Assembly (NCBI GenBank): GCA_030605195.1
Contig: JAUWBB010000004.1
Coordinates: 1-38,071 of the forward strand
DNA from: Bacteroidota bacterium
GTDB lineage: Bacteria; Bacteroidota; Bacteroidia; Bacteroidales; VadinHA17
DNA length: 38,071 bases
Direction: 5' to 3'
In this document: piece by piece, positions 19,332 through 29,904 of the stretch
Layout of the letters: each line of letters begins with the position of its first letter
Numbering within the stretch: the stretch's first letter is position 1
Notes under the pieces: model-generated
What the model was told of the DNA's origin: nothing
Database searches by the model: none
Seen by the model: only the letters and a program-made list of their open reading frames with translations
Position numbers and translations under genes: made by a program

Positions 19332-19378
19332 TACTTAACTTTCTGGTATACAATAATTATGCTGTCCTGTACTTTTAT

Positions 19379-20704
19379 ATGAAAATTCAAACAAAACCTC
19401 AAAAAGTCAATATTGTTACCCTTGGTTGTGCTAAAAACCTTGTTGATTCTGAGGTTTTAATGAAACAACTGGAAAGCAATCAGATAGAGATTGAACAGGA
19501 TTCAGATAAGACCGATGCCAAAACAGTAATTATAAATACATGCGGGTTTATTGAAGATGCCAGGGAAGAATCCATAGAAACGATCCTGCAATTTGTTAGA
19601 GCAAAAGAGGCAGGTGAAATTGAAAGACTATTTGTTATTGGGTGTCTGTCAGAGCGTTATAAAAAGGAACTTGAATCGGAAATACCGGAAGTTGACCAGT
19701 ATTTCGGAGTAAATGATCTCGCGAAAATTATCCGGTTTTTGGGAGCAGAATATAAGAAAAACCTCATTGGTGAACGGGTATTGATCACACCGAAACATTA
19801 TGCTTATCTTAAAATTTCAGAAGGTTGTGACCGTAAATGCTCTTTCTGTTCCATTCCTGATATCAGGGGCAAACACATTTCCCGTCCAATAGAAGATCTG
19901 GTAGAAGAAACCGAAAAATTAGCCGAAAAGGGAGTAAAGGAAATTATTCTTATTGCCCAGGATCTTACTTACTATGGACTGGATCTGTATAAAGACCGGC
20001 AATTAGGAGAATTAATCAGTCAAATCTCTGATATTAAAGACATTGAATGGATCCGTTTGCACTATGCTTTCCCCACGAATTTCCCCCTGGATATCCTTCC
20101 ACTTATCGGGGAAAAACCGAACATCTGCAAGTATATCGATATTCCCGTCCAACATATAACAGATAAAATGCTGAGTATCATGAGAAGGGGAATCAGCAGG
20201 AAAGAAACCTTTCTCCTGCTTGAGAAAATCCGTAAGGAAATCCCGGATGTTGCTCTCCGGACCACCATTATGATAGGGCATCCGGGGGAATCAGAAAAAG
20301 ACTTCAGGGCATTGAAGCAATTTATCTCGGAAGTACAATTCGACCGGCTTGGCGTGTTTACCTATTCCTATGAAAAAGATACATATAGCTACAACCATTA
20401 CAAAGACAATATCTCTGAAAAGCTTAAGGAAGACCGGAAAAATGAAATACTTGAGATACAGGAAAGCATATCCATGCATTTGAATTATAATAAAATAGGA
20501 AAATTATTTAAAGTGATTGTTGATGGAAGGGAAGGTGAATATTTTACCGGACGTACTGAATATGATTCACCGGAGATCGATAATGAGGTGATCATCACAA
20601 ACACGGATAATGAAATAAAACCCGGAGAATTTTATCAGGTAAAGATTACTGACGCTGAAACATATGATCTTTTTGGGGAAGTATTGTGGTTAAAGGAACG
20701 GTAG
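19379..20704 (+). CDS. rimO: Ribosomal protein S12 methylthiotransferase RimO
   Basis: VTLGCAKNLVDSE, radical SAM CDRKCSFCSIPDIRG, C-terminal TRAM-like. Start trimmed to ATG at 19379. Confidence 0.96.
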   Translation: MKIQTKPQKVNIVTLGCAKNLVDSEVLMKQLESNQIEIEQDSDKTDAKTVIINTCGFIEDAREESIETILQFVRAKEAGEIERLFVIGCLSERYKKELESEIPEVDQYFGVNDLAKIIRFLGAEYKKNLIGERVLITPKHYAYLKISEGCDRKCSFCSIPDIRGKHISRPIEDLVEETEKLAEKGVKEIILIAQDLTYYGLDLYKDRQLGELISQISDIKDIEWIRLHYAFPTNFPLDILPLIGEKPNICKYIDIPVQHITDKMLSIMRRGISRKETFLLLEKIRKEIPDVALRTTIMIGHPGESEKDFRALKQFISEVQFDRLGVFTYSYEKDTYSYNHYKDNISEKLKEDRKNEILEIQESISMHLNYNKIGKLFKVIVDGREGEYFTGRTEYDSPEIDNEVIITNTDNEIKPGEFYQVKITDAETYDLFGEVLWLKER

Positions 20705-20947
20705 TGGTAGCGCCAGTTATTCGGTAGTAATTAAGTAGTTATTAAGTGGTAATTAACGTGAGCAGTAGCGAGCAAATGACAGTAAATTGAAATTTGATGA
20801 TGATGTCAGGTGTTTCCACCTGACATTTAGTACTGGAGTAATTAAAATCTTGCCATATCATTAACTGTCGGATGGAAACATCCAACAGCATCGTAAAGTA
20901 TTGTGATAAAAGAAACGGTTGTGGTAGCGCCAGTCATTCGGTAGTAA
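20681..20947. repeat. Direct repeat pair, offset 217 bp (20681-20730 and 20898-20947); copy 1 overlaps the rimO 3' end
   Basis: GTATTGTGGTTAAAGGAACGGTAGTGGTAGCGCCAGTTATTCGGTAGTAA vs GTATTGTGATAAAAGAAACGGTTGTGGTAGCGCCAGTCATTCGGTAGTAA. Confidence 0.85.
20804..20825. repeat. Perfect hairpin TGTCAGGTG-tttc-CACCTGACA
   Basis: 9-bp stem. A related opposite-orientation hairpin CTGTCGGATG-gaaa-CATCCAACAG is at 20865-20888. Confidence 0.65.
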
Positions 20948-21145
20948 CCTGGTAGTTTTACTTTGTACTTTTTACTTTTGCCTTTTTACTTGATTGGTCA
21001 TACAATTGTCCTTCATCGTCATTCGGTGGTCATTAGGTTGTTGTAAGGTAGAGATAAAGTTGAAATAGAATAGAAATAAGGTGGAAATAAGATAGTAATT
21101 AGGTGTTCGCGGCTGTGAATATTTGAACTCTGAATCCTGAACTTA

Positions 21146-23668
21146 CTATTCTTTTTCCTGTTTTTCTTTCTGCTTCATAATAGAGATGGTTATTTCATCT
21201 TTTTTCTTATCCAACTCCACAGAAATCACATCGCCTTTTGTCATCGAAGCTTTTATAATCACCTCAGCCATCGGGTCTTCGAGGTATTTTTGCAGTGCCC
21301 GTTTGAGAGGCCTTGCCCCGAATTGGATATCATAACCCTTTTCTGAAATGAAGTCTTTAGCAGGATCTGAAATTTTTAACTCGTAACCGAGGTTTGTTAC
21401 CCTGTCATATAGTCCCTTCAATTCAATGTCAATAATCTTGTGGATATCCTGCCGTTTTAGGGAATTAAATATTACTACATCGTCAATCCGGTTCAGGAAT
21501 TCCGGTGCAAATGTTTTTTTCAGTGCTTTTTGTATAATACTTTTGGTAATTTCATCCCTGGTTTCTCTCCTTGAATCCGTCTCAAAACCAATACCATGTC
21601 CAAAATCCTTCAGTTGTCGTGAACCGATGTTTGAGGTCATGATCAAAATTGTATTCCTGAAATCAACCCTTCTTCCCAGGCTATCGGTCAATTGTCCTTC
21701 ATCCAAAACCTGAAGAAGAATATGAAAAATGTCAGGATGAGCTTTCTCGATCTCATCAAGCAAAACAACAGCGTAGGGTCTGCGTCTTACCTTCTCCGTG
21801 AGTTGTCCTCCTTCTTCATACCCAATATATCCGGGAGGAGCTCCTATAAGCCGGGATACTGAAAATTTCTCCATGTATTCACTCATATCAATCCTGATCA
21901 GGTTTTCAGTGGTTTCAAAAAGGTATTCGGCAAGAATTTTTGCAAGCTGGGTTTTTCCAACACCGGTAGGACCCAGGAATATAAAAGTGCCAATGGGTTT
22001 ATTCGGATCTTTTAATCCTGCACGGTTACGCTGAATGGATTTTACAATCTTGATGATGGCTTCGCTCTGGCCAATTACACTCTCCTGAAGTTCTTCCTTC
22101 ATTTTTATTAACCGTGTTCCTTCAGCCTGTGCAATACGTTGAACAGGAACTCCTGTCATCATGGCAACCACTTCAGCCACTTTCTCTTCGTCAACGGTTT
22201 CCCTGTTTTTAGACAATTCCTTTTCCCATTTTTTCTTCTCTTCTTCAAGTAGTTCAATATATTCCTTTTCACTGTCACGATAACTGGCTGCTTTCTCAAA
22301 ATTTTGATTCTTTACAGCCATAATCTTTTCCTTTTTTGTCTCCTCAAGTTTCTTTTCCAGTTCGAGGATCCTCTCTGGAACAACTATATTGGAAATATGA
22401 ACGCGGGATCCTGATTCATCCAATGCATCAATGGCTTTATCGGGAAGATGCCGGTCACTTATATACCGGTTGGTAAGCTGAACACAAGCATTAAGGGCTT
22501 CATCCGTATAAGTGACATTATGATGATCTTCATATCGTTCCTTAATGTTCTGCAGAATGTTTATGGTCTCATCTACGGTGGTGGGTTCAACCATTACTTT
22601 CTGAAAACGGCGTTCCAAAGCACCGTCTTTCTCAATATGTTGGCGGTATTCATCAAGGGTTGTCGCACCGATGCATTGTATATCACCCCTTGCAAGAGCA
22701 GGTTTTAGCATATTGGCAGCATCAAGCGATCCGGTTGCGCCACCGGCACCCACAATGGTGTGTATTTCATCAATAAACAATATAATCTCGTCGTTCTTGG
22801 CCAGCTCATTTAAAATTGCTTTCATTCTTTCTTCGAACTGCCCGCGGTATTTTGTGCCTGCAACAATAGAAGCCAGATCAAGCGTAACAACCCGTTTCCC
22901 GAACAATACACGTGACACTTTACGCGAGATAATTCTGAGGGCTAACCCTTCAACAATTGCTGATTTACCAACTCCCGGATCACCGATAAGAATGGGATTA
23001 TTCTTCTTTCTTCTGCTCAAAATTTGAGCCAGTCGCTCAATTTCTGTCTCCCGGCCAACAATTGGATCGAGCTGGTCTTCTTCTGCAGCTTTGGTCAAAT
23101 CAACGCCAAAATTATCCAATACCGGAGTTTCCGATGCAGACTTTGGTGTTGGCTGTGAACTTCCTTTACTACCACCAAATCCCTTGGATTCTTCCTCTTC
23201 CTCCTCACCTGGGAAATCAGCCCTTATATCTGGAATGCTTTCTTCCAACTCAGACCTTACCATTTGATAGTTTATGCTTAATTCTTCCAACTTTTTGGTA
23301 ACCAATGAGTTCTCATCTTTCAAGAGAGCCAGCAAAAGATGACCTGTATCAATTGTAGATTGGCTGAGAGATTTTGCCTCAAGATAGACAAGTTTTAAAA
23401 TCCGTTCCGACTGTTTAAGCAAAGGTATGTTTTCAATATCCGTCAGCTCATCGGGATTTTCAGACTTAATGCTCCCCTCAATAATTCTTTTCAGATCGTT
23501 CAGATCAGCGCCCAATGAAACCAAAACATCAATAGCCAGTCCTTCACCTTCCCTGATAATCCCTAAAAACAAATGCTCGGGACCAATATAATTATTACCC
23601 AGCCTGATGGCTTCTTCCTTGCTATAGCTCAGAACATCTTTTATCTTTTGTGAAAATTTTGCGTCCAT
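21146..23668 (-). CDS. clpC: ATP-dependent Clp protease ATP-binding subunit ClpC
   Basis: Clp N domain, two Walker A sites (GDPGVGKSAIVEG, GPTGVGKTQLAK), UVR-like linker, GARPLKRALQKYLEDPMAE. Confidence 0.95.
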   Translation of the reverse strand: MDAKFSQKIKDVLSYSKEEAIRLGNNYIGPEHLFLGIIREGEGLAIDVLVSLGADLNDLKRIIEGSIKSENPDELTDIENIPLLKQSERILKLVYLEAKSLSQSTIDTGHLLLALLKDENSLVTKKLEELSINYQMVRSELEESIPDIRADFPGEEEEEESKGFGGSKGSSQPTPKSASETPVLDNFGVDLTKAAEEDQLDPIVGRETEIERLAQILSRRKKNNPILIGDPGVGKSAIVEGLALRIISRKVSRVLFGKRVVTLDLASIVAGTKYRGQFEERMKAILNELAKNDEIILFIDEIHTIVGAGGATGSLDAANMLKPALARGDIQCIGATTLDEYRQHIEKDGALERRFQKVMVEPTTVDETINILQNIKERYEDHHNVTYTDEALNACVQLTNRYISDRHLPDKAIDALDESGSRVHISNIVVPERILELEKKLEETKKEKIMAVKNQNFEKAASYRDSEKEYIELLEEEKKKWEKELSKNRETVDEEKVAEVVAMMTGVPVQRIAQAEGTRLIKMKEELQESVIGQSEAIIKIVKSIQRNRAGLKDPNKPIGTFIFLGPTGVGKTQLAKILAEYLFETTENLIRIDMSEYMEKFSVSRLIGAPPGYIGYEEGGQLTEKVRRRPYAVVLLDEIEKAHPDIFHILLQVLDEGQLTDSLGRRVDFRNTILIMTSNIGSRQLKDFGHGIGFETDSRRETRDEITKSIIQKALKKTFAPEFLNRIDDVVIFNSLKRQDIHKIIDIELKGLYDRVTNLGYELKISDPAKDFISEKGYDIQFGARPLKRALQKYLEDPMAEVIIKASMTKGDVISVELDKKKDEITISIMKQKEKQEKE

Positions 23669-23977
23669 AATAAAAATAATGGTATACTATTTGTTTACTT
23701 GTGGATTGTTAAATTACTGAAATTAAGTATCTTAAGCCTCACTTCTCTTGTTTTTCAAATGCCCGGTTGTAACACCCCATTTAATTTGAATATTTTACCA
23801 CCTGAATTTAACGATCCTATTCCAAATTAATTGCAAAGTTAGTAATCAATTATAAACATACAAGTGTTGATAATTAAGGCTCTGAATCGCCTGTTAATAC
23901 ATAATTAATAGCTATTTTCGTAGTTTAAGATACGGAGAGTAAGGAGAAAATTATCTGTCAGAAAATTTAATATTAAA

Positions 23978-26482
23978 ATGCCTGAAAACGAAAAGATTAT
24001 TAAGATCAACATTGAGGAGGAAATGAAATCGGCATATATCGATTATTCCATGTCGGTTATCGTTTCCAGGGCTTTGCCTGATGTTCGCGATGGATTGAAG
24101 CCCGTTCACCGGAGGGTTTTATATGGCATGTCGGAATTGGGATCCCTGTCAAACAAAGCATATAAAAAGTGTGCAAGGATAGTAGGGGAGGTGTTGGGAA
24201 AATACCATCCCCATGGTGATTCTTCGGTATATGAAGCTATGGTCAGAATGGCACAACACTGGTCGCTTCGATACCCTTTGGTTGATGGTCAGGGAAACTT
24301 TGGTTCAGTCGACGGAGATAGTCCTGCAGCCATGCGGTATACCGAAGCACGATTGAAAAAAATTGCGGAAGAAACCCTTTCAGACCTTGATAAAGACACA
24401 GTCGATTTTCAACTCAATTTTGACGACACACTAACAGAACCCACCGTTCTGCCTACAAGAATACCCACCTTACTCGTTAACGGAGCATCCGGAATCGCGG
24501 TAGGAATGGCTACCAATATGCCACCGCACAATTTAACGGAGGTAATCGATGCCATTATAGCTTATATTGAAAACAAGGATATCGAAACAAGTGAACTGCT
24601 TAATTATGTAAAAGGACCGGATTTTCCTACAGGAGGCATTATATATGGCTACCAGGGTATCAGGGATGCATATGAAACGGGGAAAGGCAGAATTGTAATG
24701 CGAGCCAGAACTGATATTGAGATCACACCTTCTGGCAGGGAAAAAATTATTGTCACCGAAATCCCGTACATGGTAAATAAAGCTGAATTAATCCGTAAAA
24801 CAGCCGACCTGATCAACGAAAAGAAGATTGAAGGGATCTCTTATATCAATGATGAATCGGACCGTACGGGAATGCGTATCGTAATCATCCTTAAAAAAGA
24901 TGCTACATCCAACATTGTTCTGAATAATTTGTATAAATATACCCAGCTTCAATCCACTTTTGCCGTTAACAATATAGCCCTGGTTAATGGAAGGCCTAAA
25001 GTCTTGACACTTAAATTGTTAATCAGTTATTTCGTAAAGCATCGCCATGAAATTGTTTTAAGGAGAACCCGGTTTGAAATGGAACAGGCAAAAAAACGGG
25101 CACATATCATTGAAGGATTGTTAACTGCACTCGATCACCTTGACGAGGTCATCCAGCTTATCCGTTCTTCAAAAACTCCGGAAGAAGCAAAAAACGGACT
25201 CATGGAAAACTTCGATCTGACCGAAGTACAGGCAAAGGCAATTTTGGACCTTCGTTTACAGAAGTTAACCGGGCTTGAGAGGGAAAAAATCAGGGCTGAA
25301 TATGAAGAACTGAAAAAACTGATCGAACATCTGAGCCAGATACTTCTTGATGAAAACCGCCAAATGAACATTATTAAGGAAGAACTATTCGAAATTAAAG
25401 AGAAATATGGTGATGACAGAAGAACCGAACTTGTTCCTGATGAAGGAGAGTTTAATCCGGAAGACTTTTATGCCGATGAAGATGTTGTAATCACCATTTC
25501 GCATCTGGGATATATAAAACGTACACCGCTTTCTGAATTTCGCCGCCAAAGCAGGGGAGGTGTCGGTGCAAGGGGTGGAGCAACCCGGGATGAGGATTTT
25601 CTTGAACACCTTTACATTGCCTCAATGCATAATACTATGCTGTTTTTCACCGAAAGAGGTAAGTGTTACTGGTTAAAGGTCTACCGGATTCCTGAAGGGA
25701 CAAAATATTCCAAAGGAAGAGCCATACAGAATGTGATAAACCTGGAACCCGAAGATAATCTCAAGGCATACATAAACGTTAAAAAACTTGACGATCAGGA
25801 ATACGTGAATAATAACTTTATCGTTCTTTGCACTAAAAAAGGAGTCATTAAAAAAACCTCCTTGGAAGCATATTCCCGCCCAAGGCAAAACGGTATCAAT
25901 GCCATCACTGTAAGGGAAGGAGACCAGTTACTCGAGGCAAAGATGACCAATGGCAATCATGAAATACTTCTGGCTGTAAGATCCGGGAGAGCCATCCGGT
26001 TTCCCGAAAAAAAGGTCAGGCCCATGGGCAGAACAGCTTCAGGAGTCAGGGGAATTGTTCTTTCCGGTGAACAGGACGAAGTTGTTGGAATGATTTGTGT
26101 TGAAGATGAAAGCGAAAATATCCTTGTGGTTTCGGAAAATGGATTTGGCAAGCGATCAAAAATAGAAGATTACAGGATTACAAACCGGGGTGGGAAAGGC
26201 GTGAAAACCATGAATGTTACCGAAAAAACCGGTAGTCTCATTGCCATTAAGGGAGTAATTGATACCGATGACCTGATGATCATTACCAAATTGGGACTGA
26301 CGATCCGTATGCCGGTTGCTGATATGAGAATTATGGGCAGGGCAACCCAGGGTGTAAAACTGATTAATCTTAAGGAAAACGATTCCATTGCATCGGTTGC
26401 CTATGTTGAAGTGAATAATGATGAAGAGAATGGAAATGGACATGAAAACGGGGATGTCATTGAACAGAATGATTCCAAATAA
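23978..26482 (+). CDS. gyrA: DNA gyrase subunit A
   Basis: [68 protein letters not shown]-terminal [10 protein letters not shown] repeats. Confidence 0.96.
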   Translation: MPENEKIIKINIEEEMKSAYIDYSMSVIVSRALPDVRDGLKPVHRRVLYGMSELGSLSNKAYKKCARIVGEVLGKYHPHGDSSVYEAMVRMAQHWSLRYPLVDGQGNFGSVDGDSPAAMRYTEARLKKIAEETLSDLDKDTVDFQLNFDDTLTEPTVLPTRIPTLLVNGASGIAVGMATNMPPHNLTEVIDAIIAYIENKDIETSELLNYVKGPDFPTGGIIYGYQGIRDAYETGKGRIVMRARTDIEITPSGREKIIVTEIPYMVNKAELIRKTADLINEKKIEGISYINDESDRTGMRIVIILKKDATSNIVLNNLYKYTQLQSTFAVNNIALVNGRPKVLTLKLLISYFVKHRHEIVLRRTRFEMEQAKKRAHIIEGLLTALDHLDEVIQLIRSSKTPEEAKNGLMENFDLTEVQAKAILDLRLQKLTGLEREKIRAEYEELKKLIEHLSQILLDENRQMNIIKEELFEIKEKYGDDRRTELVPDEGEFNPEDFYADEDVVITISHLGYIKRTPLSEFRRQSRGGVGARGGATRDEDFLEHLYIASMHNTMLFFTERGKCYWLKVYRIPEGTKYSKGRAIQNVINLEPEDNLKAYINVKKLDDQEYVNNNFIVLCTKKGVIKKTSLEAYSRPRQNGINAITVREGDQLLEAKMTNGNHEILLAVRSGRAIRFPEKKVRPMGRTASGVRGIVLSGEQDEVVGMICVEDESENILVVSENGFGKRSKIEDYRITNRGGKGVKTMNVTEKTGSLIAIKGVIDTDDLMIITKLGLTIRMPVADMRIMGRATQGVKLINLKENDSIASVAYVEVNNDEENGNGHENGDVIEQNDSK

Positions 26483-26568
26483 GATTAAATAGGCAAAGTA
26501 TTTGAACATTTGTATTTAAAAAAATAGTATTTTTGAAAAACTATTAATAAACTTTAAATCACATACAT

Positions 26569-27717
26569 ATGAAACGAATAACAATTTTAATCATGCTTTT
26601 AGTTGGGTTTTTCCCTATTTTTGCACAAAAAGGCAAGGTTACCAGTGCATTGAACTACGTTACAACCGGGAATCTGGAGAAAGCCAAGGAGGCGATCGAG
26701 CCGGCAATGACGCATGAAAAATCAAAAGACTGGCCTAAAACACATTACGCAAAAGGAAGAGTTCTCCAGGCTGTTGCCGAATCAAAGGATACGAACACCA
26801 TGAAATTATACGAAAATCCTTTACCAGAAGCATTTAAGGAATACCAAAAAGCCATTGAACTGGACGAAAAAGGGAAAATAGAGAAAATAGTAAACCTCCA
26901 GTATCCGTTATTATCAAACGATTTTATCCAGTTAGGAATTGAAAAGTTCCAGGCAGGTGAACATAAGGAGGCCATGGAAGCCTTTGAATACTCACTCGAA
27001 ATCGGAAAAACACCTATGTTTGATGGAGCTGTTGATACCAGTGTTGTATTTAATGCCGGACTTTCAGCATACAATGCGAAAATATGGGACAAGGCTATCG
27101 TCTACTTTACACAGGCAAAAGATCTGGAATATGATGATCCGAACCTTTATCCTCTGATGAAAGAGTCTTACATGGAATCAGGTGACACATTAAGCGCTGT
27201 TAAATGCCTCCAGGAAGGTTTTGAAAAATATCCTGAAAATGAAGCGGTAATTATTAATCTGATCAATTATTACATTGAATCAGACGCTAATGAAAAAGCC
27301 CTTGAGTACCTTAATTTTGCAATAGAAACTGATCCTGATAACTATTCTTATTATTTCGGTAAGGGTCTTGCATATGAAAAGATGGATAGGGTAGATGAAG
27401 CAATCGAATCGTATAAAAAGTCGATTGAGCTTAAGGATGATTATTTTAATACCTATTACAATCTCGGAGCATTATATTTTAACCGGGGTGTTAACCTGAT
27501 CGAGATCGCCAATGAGATTAGGGACAATGAGGAATATATTAAAGCCAAGGCAAAAGGGGATGCCGAATTTGCAAAGGCATTGCCATATATGGAAAAAGGA
27601 CATGAAGTCAACCCGGAGGATGTTTCAATCATGGAAACCCTGAAGACCTTATACAGGCGACTACTAATGATGGATAAATATGCTGAAATGGATAAAAAAA
27701 TAAAGGGCGAAGAATAA
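26569..27717 (+). CDS. Secreted TPR-repeat protein
   Basis: Signal peptide MKRITILIMLLVGFFPIFAQ; several TPR-like segments (ALEYLNFAIETDPDNYSYYFGKGLAYEKMDRVDEAIESYKKSIEL). Confidence 0.88.
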   Translation: MKRITILIMLLVGFFPIFAQKGKVTSALNYVTTGNLEKAKEAIEPAMTHEKSKDWPKTHYAKGRVLQAVAESKDTNTMKLYENPLPEAFKEYQKAIELDEKGKIEKIVNLQYPLLSNDFIQLGIEKFQAGEHKEAMEAFEYSLEIGKTPMFDGAVDTSVVFNAGLSAYNAKIWDKAIVYFTQAKDLEYDDPNLYPLMKESYMESGDTLSAVKCLQEGFEKYPENEAVIINLINYYIESDANEKALEYLNFAIETDPDNYSYYFGKGLAYEKMDRVDEAIESYKKSIELKDDYFNTYYNLGALYFNRGVNLIEIANEIRDNEEYIKAKAKGDAEFAKALPYMEKGHEVNPEDVSIMETLKTLYRRLLMMDKYAEMDKKIKGEE

Positions 27718-27724
27718 AAACATA

Positions 27725-27770
27725 GGGAAGGCATTTTTTTGAACCCTTTAAATGCTTTCCTTTATTTTTA
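27725..27770 (+). terminator. Probable intrinsic terminator after the TPR gene
   Basis: GGAAGGCATTT...AAATGCTTTCC followed by TTTATTTTTA. Confidence 0.6.
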
Positions 27771-27824
27771 AACCCTCTATTTAACATAATATATATTATG
27801 GGGCATCCGTAGCAAATTTACGAT

Positions 27825-28390
27825 CAGCTCTGCTGATTAACATAACATCAGCTATGTGGCTTTAGTTACATAGCGGTACCGCCAGCGCACAACCTGGCCC
27901 AAACATCCACCGGATGTTTGACCTATGTTAAAGTAAATTTGCGGTCAATTCAACACCATAACTCTATTTAAAAATCTTGCCCAGCTCCGCTGGTTAACAT
28001 AAAATCAGTTCCAGGACTTTAGTTCTGGAACGGTACCACTTTCACACATGCTGGCTCAAATGTCCACAAGACATTTGTCCTATGTTCAAAAGATTCCCAA
28101 TCAATTCAACACCATATAACTCTATTTGAAATATTGTCCAGTTCCCCTGATTAACATAAAATCAGACTCAATGAGACAAATTCTTTAGGAGCTTATGCGA
28201 ACTAAAGAATATATGTCGAATTAGTCCCGATAACGAAGTTAATCGGGATCTGATGACATTAGAACCTATAACCGGTCCAGATTTTATGCTTTGTCTGCCA
28301 AAGCCTTGGCGAAGGCAGATTAAAGTAAATTTGCGATCAATTTAGCACTAACTTATACTACGAAGCCACCAGGCGAAGTACTATATCGGC
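27825..28390. repeat. 157-bp-period structured repeat array (copies at 27825, 27982, 28139; third diverged)
   Basis: Frame CAGCTC[TC]GCTG[AG]TTAACATAA[CA]ATCAG-[stem]-ctttagtt-[stem']-GGTACC...CAA[stem2]...CCTATGTT...TCAATTCAACACCAT, with stems differing between copies but staying complementary. Confidence 0.85.
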
Positions 28391-28698
28391 ACCGAAATTA
28401 TGTTTAAGCAAATTCCCGGGAAATCAAGAAGTAAATTTTTCCGGGAAACTTTTCGTCAGCATTTTTCCTATAATTCAATGGTGAATCCTTCGTCTAGCTT
28501 ATGCATGGCCCGCATTTTTTTCTGGCCAACGCTTGCTTCTTCTTATAGTTCATCTTTAGTAACAACAAAGACAATTTTGTCATAGAAATCAGTCATGGTT
28601 TTTTTATAGGTTTATTTGATTAACTCAATATTGAAATAAAACATTTTTGCAAATGCGTATTCAGAAATGGGAAAAACCTGAATAACCTCTTTATAAGT

Positions 28699-29094
28699 TC
28701 ACAATCCAGTTGGATCAATACCTCCTTTTAATTCACCGAGTGCAATATATTTTTCATCAAAATGAATAATCGAATCTTTCCCTTTCTTAATTTCTTCAAT
28801 TAATCCTTTTATAGCATTTATTTTGTCATCTTCTGTTAGATAATTTAAAGACTTATCGGACAAACCGGAAGCTGTTAACAAACCTGCTCCAAGATCACTG
28901 ACAGTCAATAAATCTGCTGGGTATTTTATTTTGCCCGCTAGTGCTTTAAGAGCCTTTGCTTCTTCGACATACGGAACAGCGAGATAGTTTTTTTCTAATG
29001 CAAGCGAGATGAAACCTGCTCTGGTTCTCTCTCCGGGTGTTACTAAATCCGCTGCACTATTTATTGGATTGTCAATAATTATCTTTTCTGCCAT
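28699..29094 (-). pseudogene. Internally deleted/truncated AvaI/BsoBI-like type II restriction endonuclease remnant
   Basis: SAADLVTPGERTRAGFISLALEKNYLAVPYVEEAKALKALA...LLTASGLSDKSLNYL...NAIKGLIEE then directly ...IALGELKGGIDPTGL*. The ELKGGIDP motif is recalled from AvaI/BsoBI-like enzymes. Confidence 0.5.
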
Positions 29095-29615
29095 AGATAT
29101 ACACATTTGCGGATTTCAGTTCGCCCGTAATTTCCCATTTGCTGGCTACTGTTGCCTTTGCCTTTGGGTAGAACAAAAATTTTATTGATGTTAAAACCGA
29201 AGTTTTCCGCAAACTCCGATAATATTAAGTCAACGGGGATTTCTTCACCTCCATAGCAAACATTATCGTTTACCATTACGCAATAACCACCACTTTTCGT
29301 TATTCTTGCCATTTCAAACGTAACAAAACAAAGTTCCAGGAAGTAATTTTTAACCATCCTCGGAATGTTGTTGTTATTTAGTTTTCCAAGTTTATTCAAC
29401 TCATATAGAACAGAATTAACCTCTGACATAGCTGCTGAATTATTGTAAATATTCAGCACCTTTTCAAAAGTTCCCGGTCTTTGAATTGAAACATATAATT
29501 GATTTAAATAATCAATTTTTTCTTTGTTCTCAACCGTGCAAGAGAGCATTGTTTGCCGAAGGTTGCGTACGAATTCGTGATCATAGCCGAGATAAATCAA
29601 CTCTAATGAGTTGAT
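29079..29615 (-). pseudogene. C-terminal fragment of an amino-methyltransferase (N4/N6, M.AvaI-like); catalytic SPPY region absent
   Basis: LELIYLGYDHEFVRNLRQTMLSCTVENK...ITKSGGYCVMVNDNVCYGGEEIPVDLILSEFAENFGF...VLPKGKGNSSQQMGNYGR; no (D/S)PPY in the ORF. Confidence 0.6.
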
Positions 29616-29617
29616 TT
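29594..29617. repeat. Perfect 10-bp inverted repeat AAATCAACTC-taat-GAGTTGATTT at a gene-fragment junction
   Basis: Lies at the switch from the REase fragment frame to the methyltransferase fragment frame. Confidence 0.7.
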
Positions 29618-29899
29618 CCAATGATTTTGTTTTGTGGATTTAACTTCAACACCATAATACTTTTTAGCGATTATGTCAGGAAATTTTTGTCCGGAAATTA
29701 GTTCGATCGAATTCCAAAATGGAGTTCCAATAGCGTTAGCTTTCATTAAATCAAATACTTTATCTTCCAATTTTCTGCCAAGCAACTTCAAATAATCATC
29801 CGTTTTCTCCAATGCTTCTTTTTCAAGATTACTAACTGTCTTTTTTAATAAAGAGTGAAAATCTTCTAAATTAGGTTTAGAATTAACAGAAACTACCAT
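29603..29899 (-). pseudogene. N-terminal fragment of a PD-(D/E)xK restriction endonuclease
   Basis: SGQKFPDIIAKKYYGVEVKSTKQNHWKSTH*: PD...EVK catalytic layout, then abrupt end at the junction. Confidence 0.55.
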
Positions 29900-29904
29900 A
29901 TGTT

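Noticed and set aside
27825-28390. CRISPR array
   Set aside because: 157-bp period with no short constant repeat/variable spacer structure and no cas genes.
28435-28596. Minus-strand small ORF remnant MTDFYDKIVFVVTKDEL*EEASVGQKKMRAMHKLDEGFTIEL*
   Set aside because: Several in-frame stops and no family I can name; could be a decayed small gene but evidence is too thin.
29079-29615. Functional DNA methyltransferase
   Set aside because: Lacks the SPPY catalytic half and begins at a chimeric junction.
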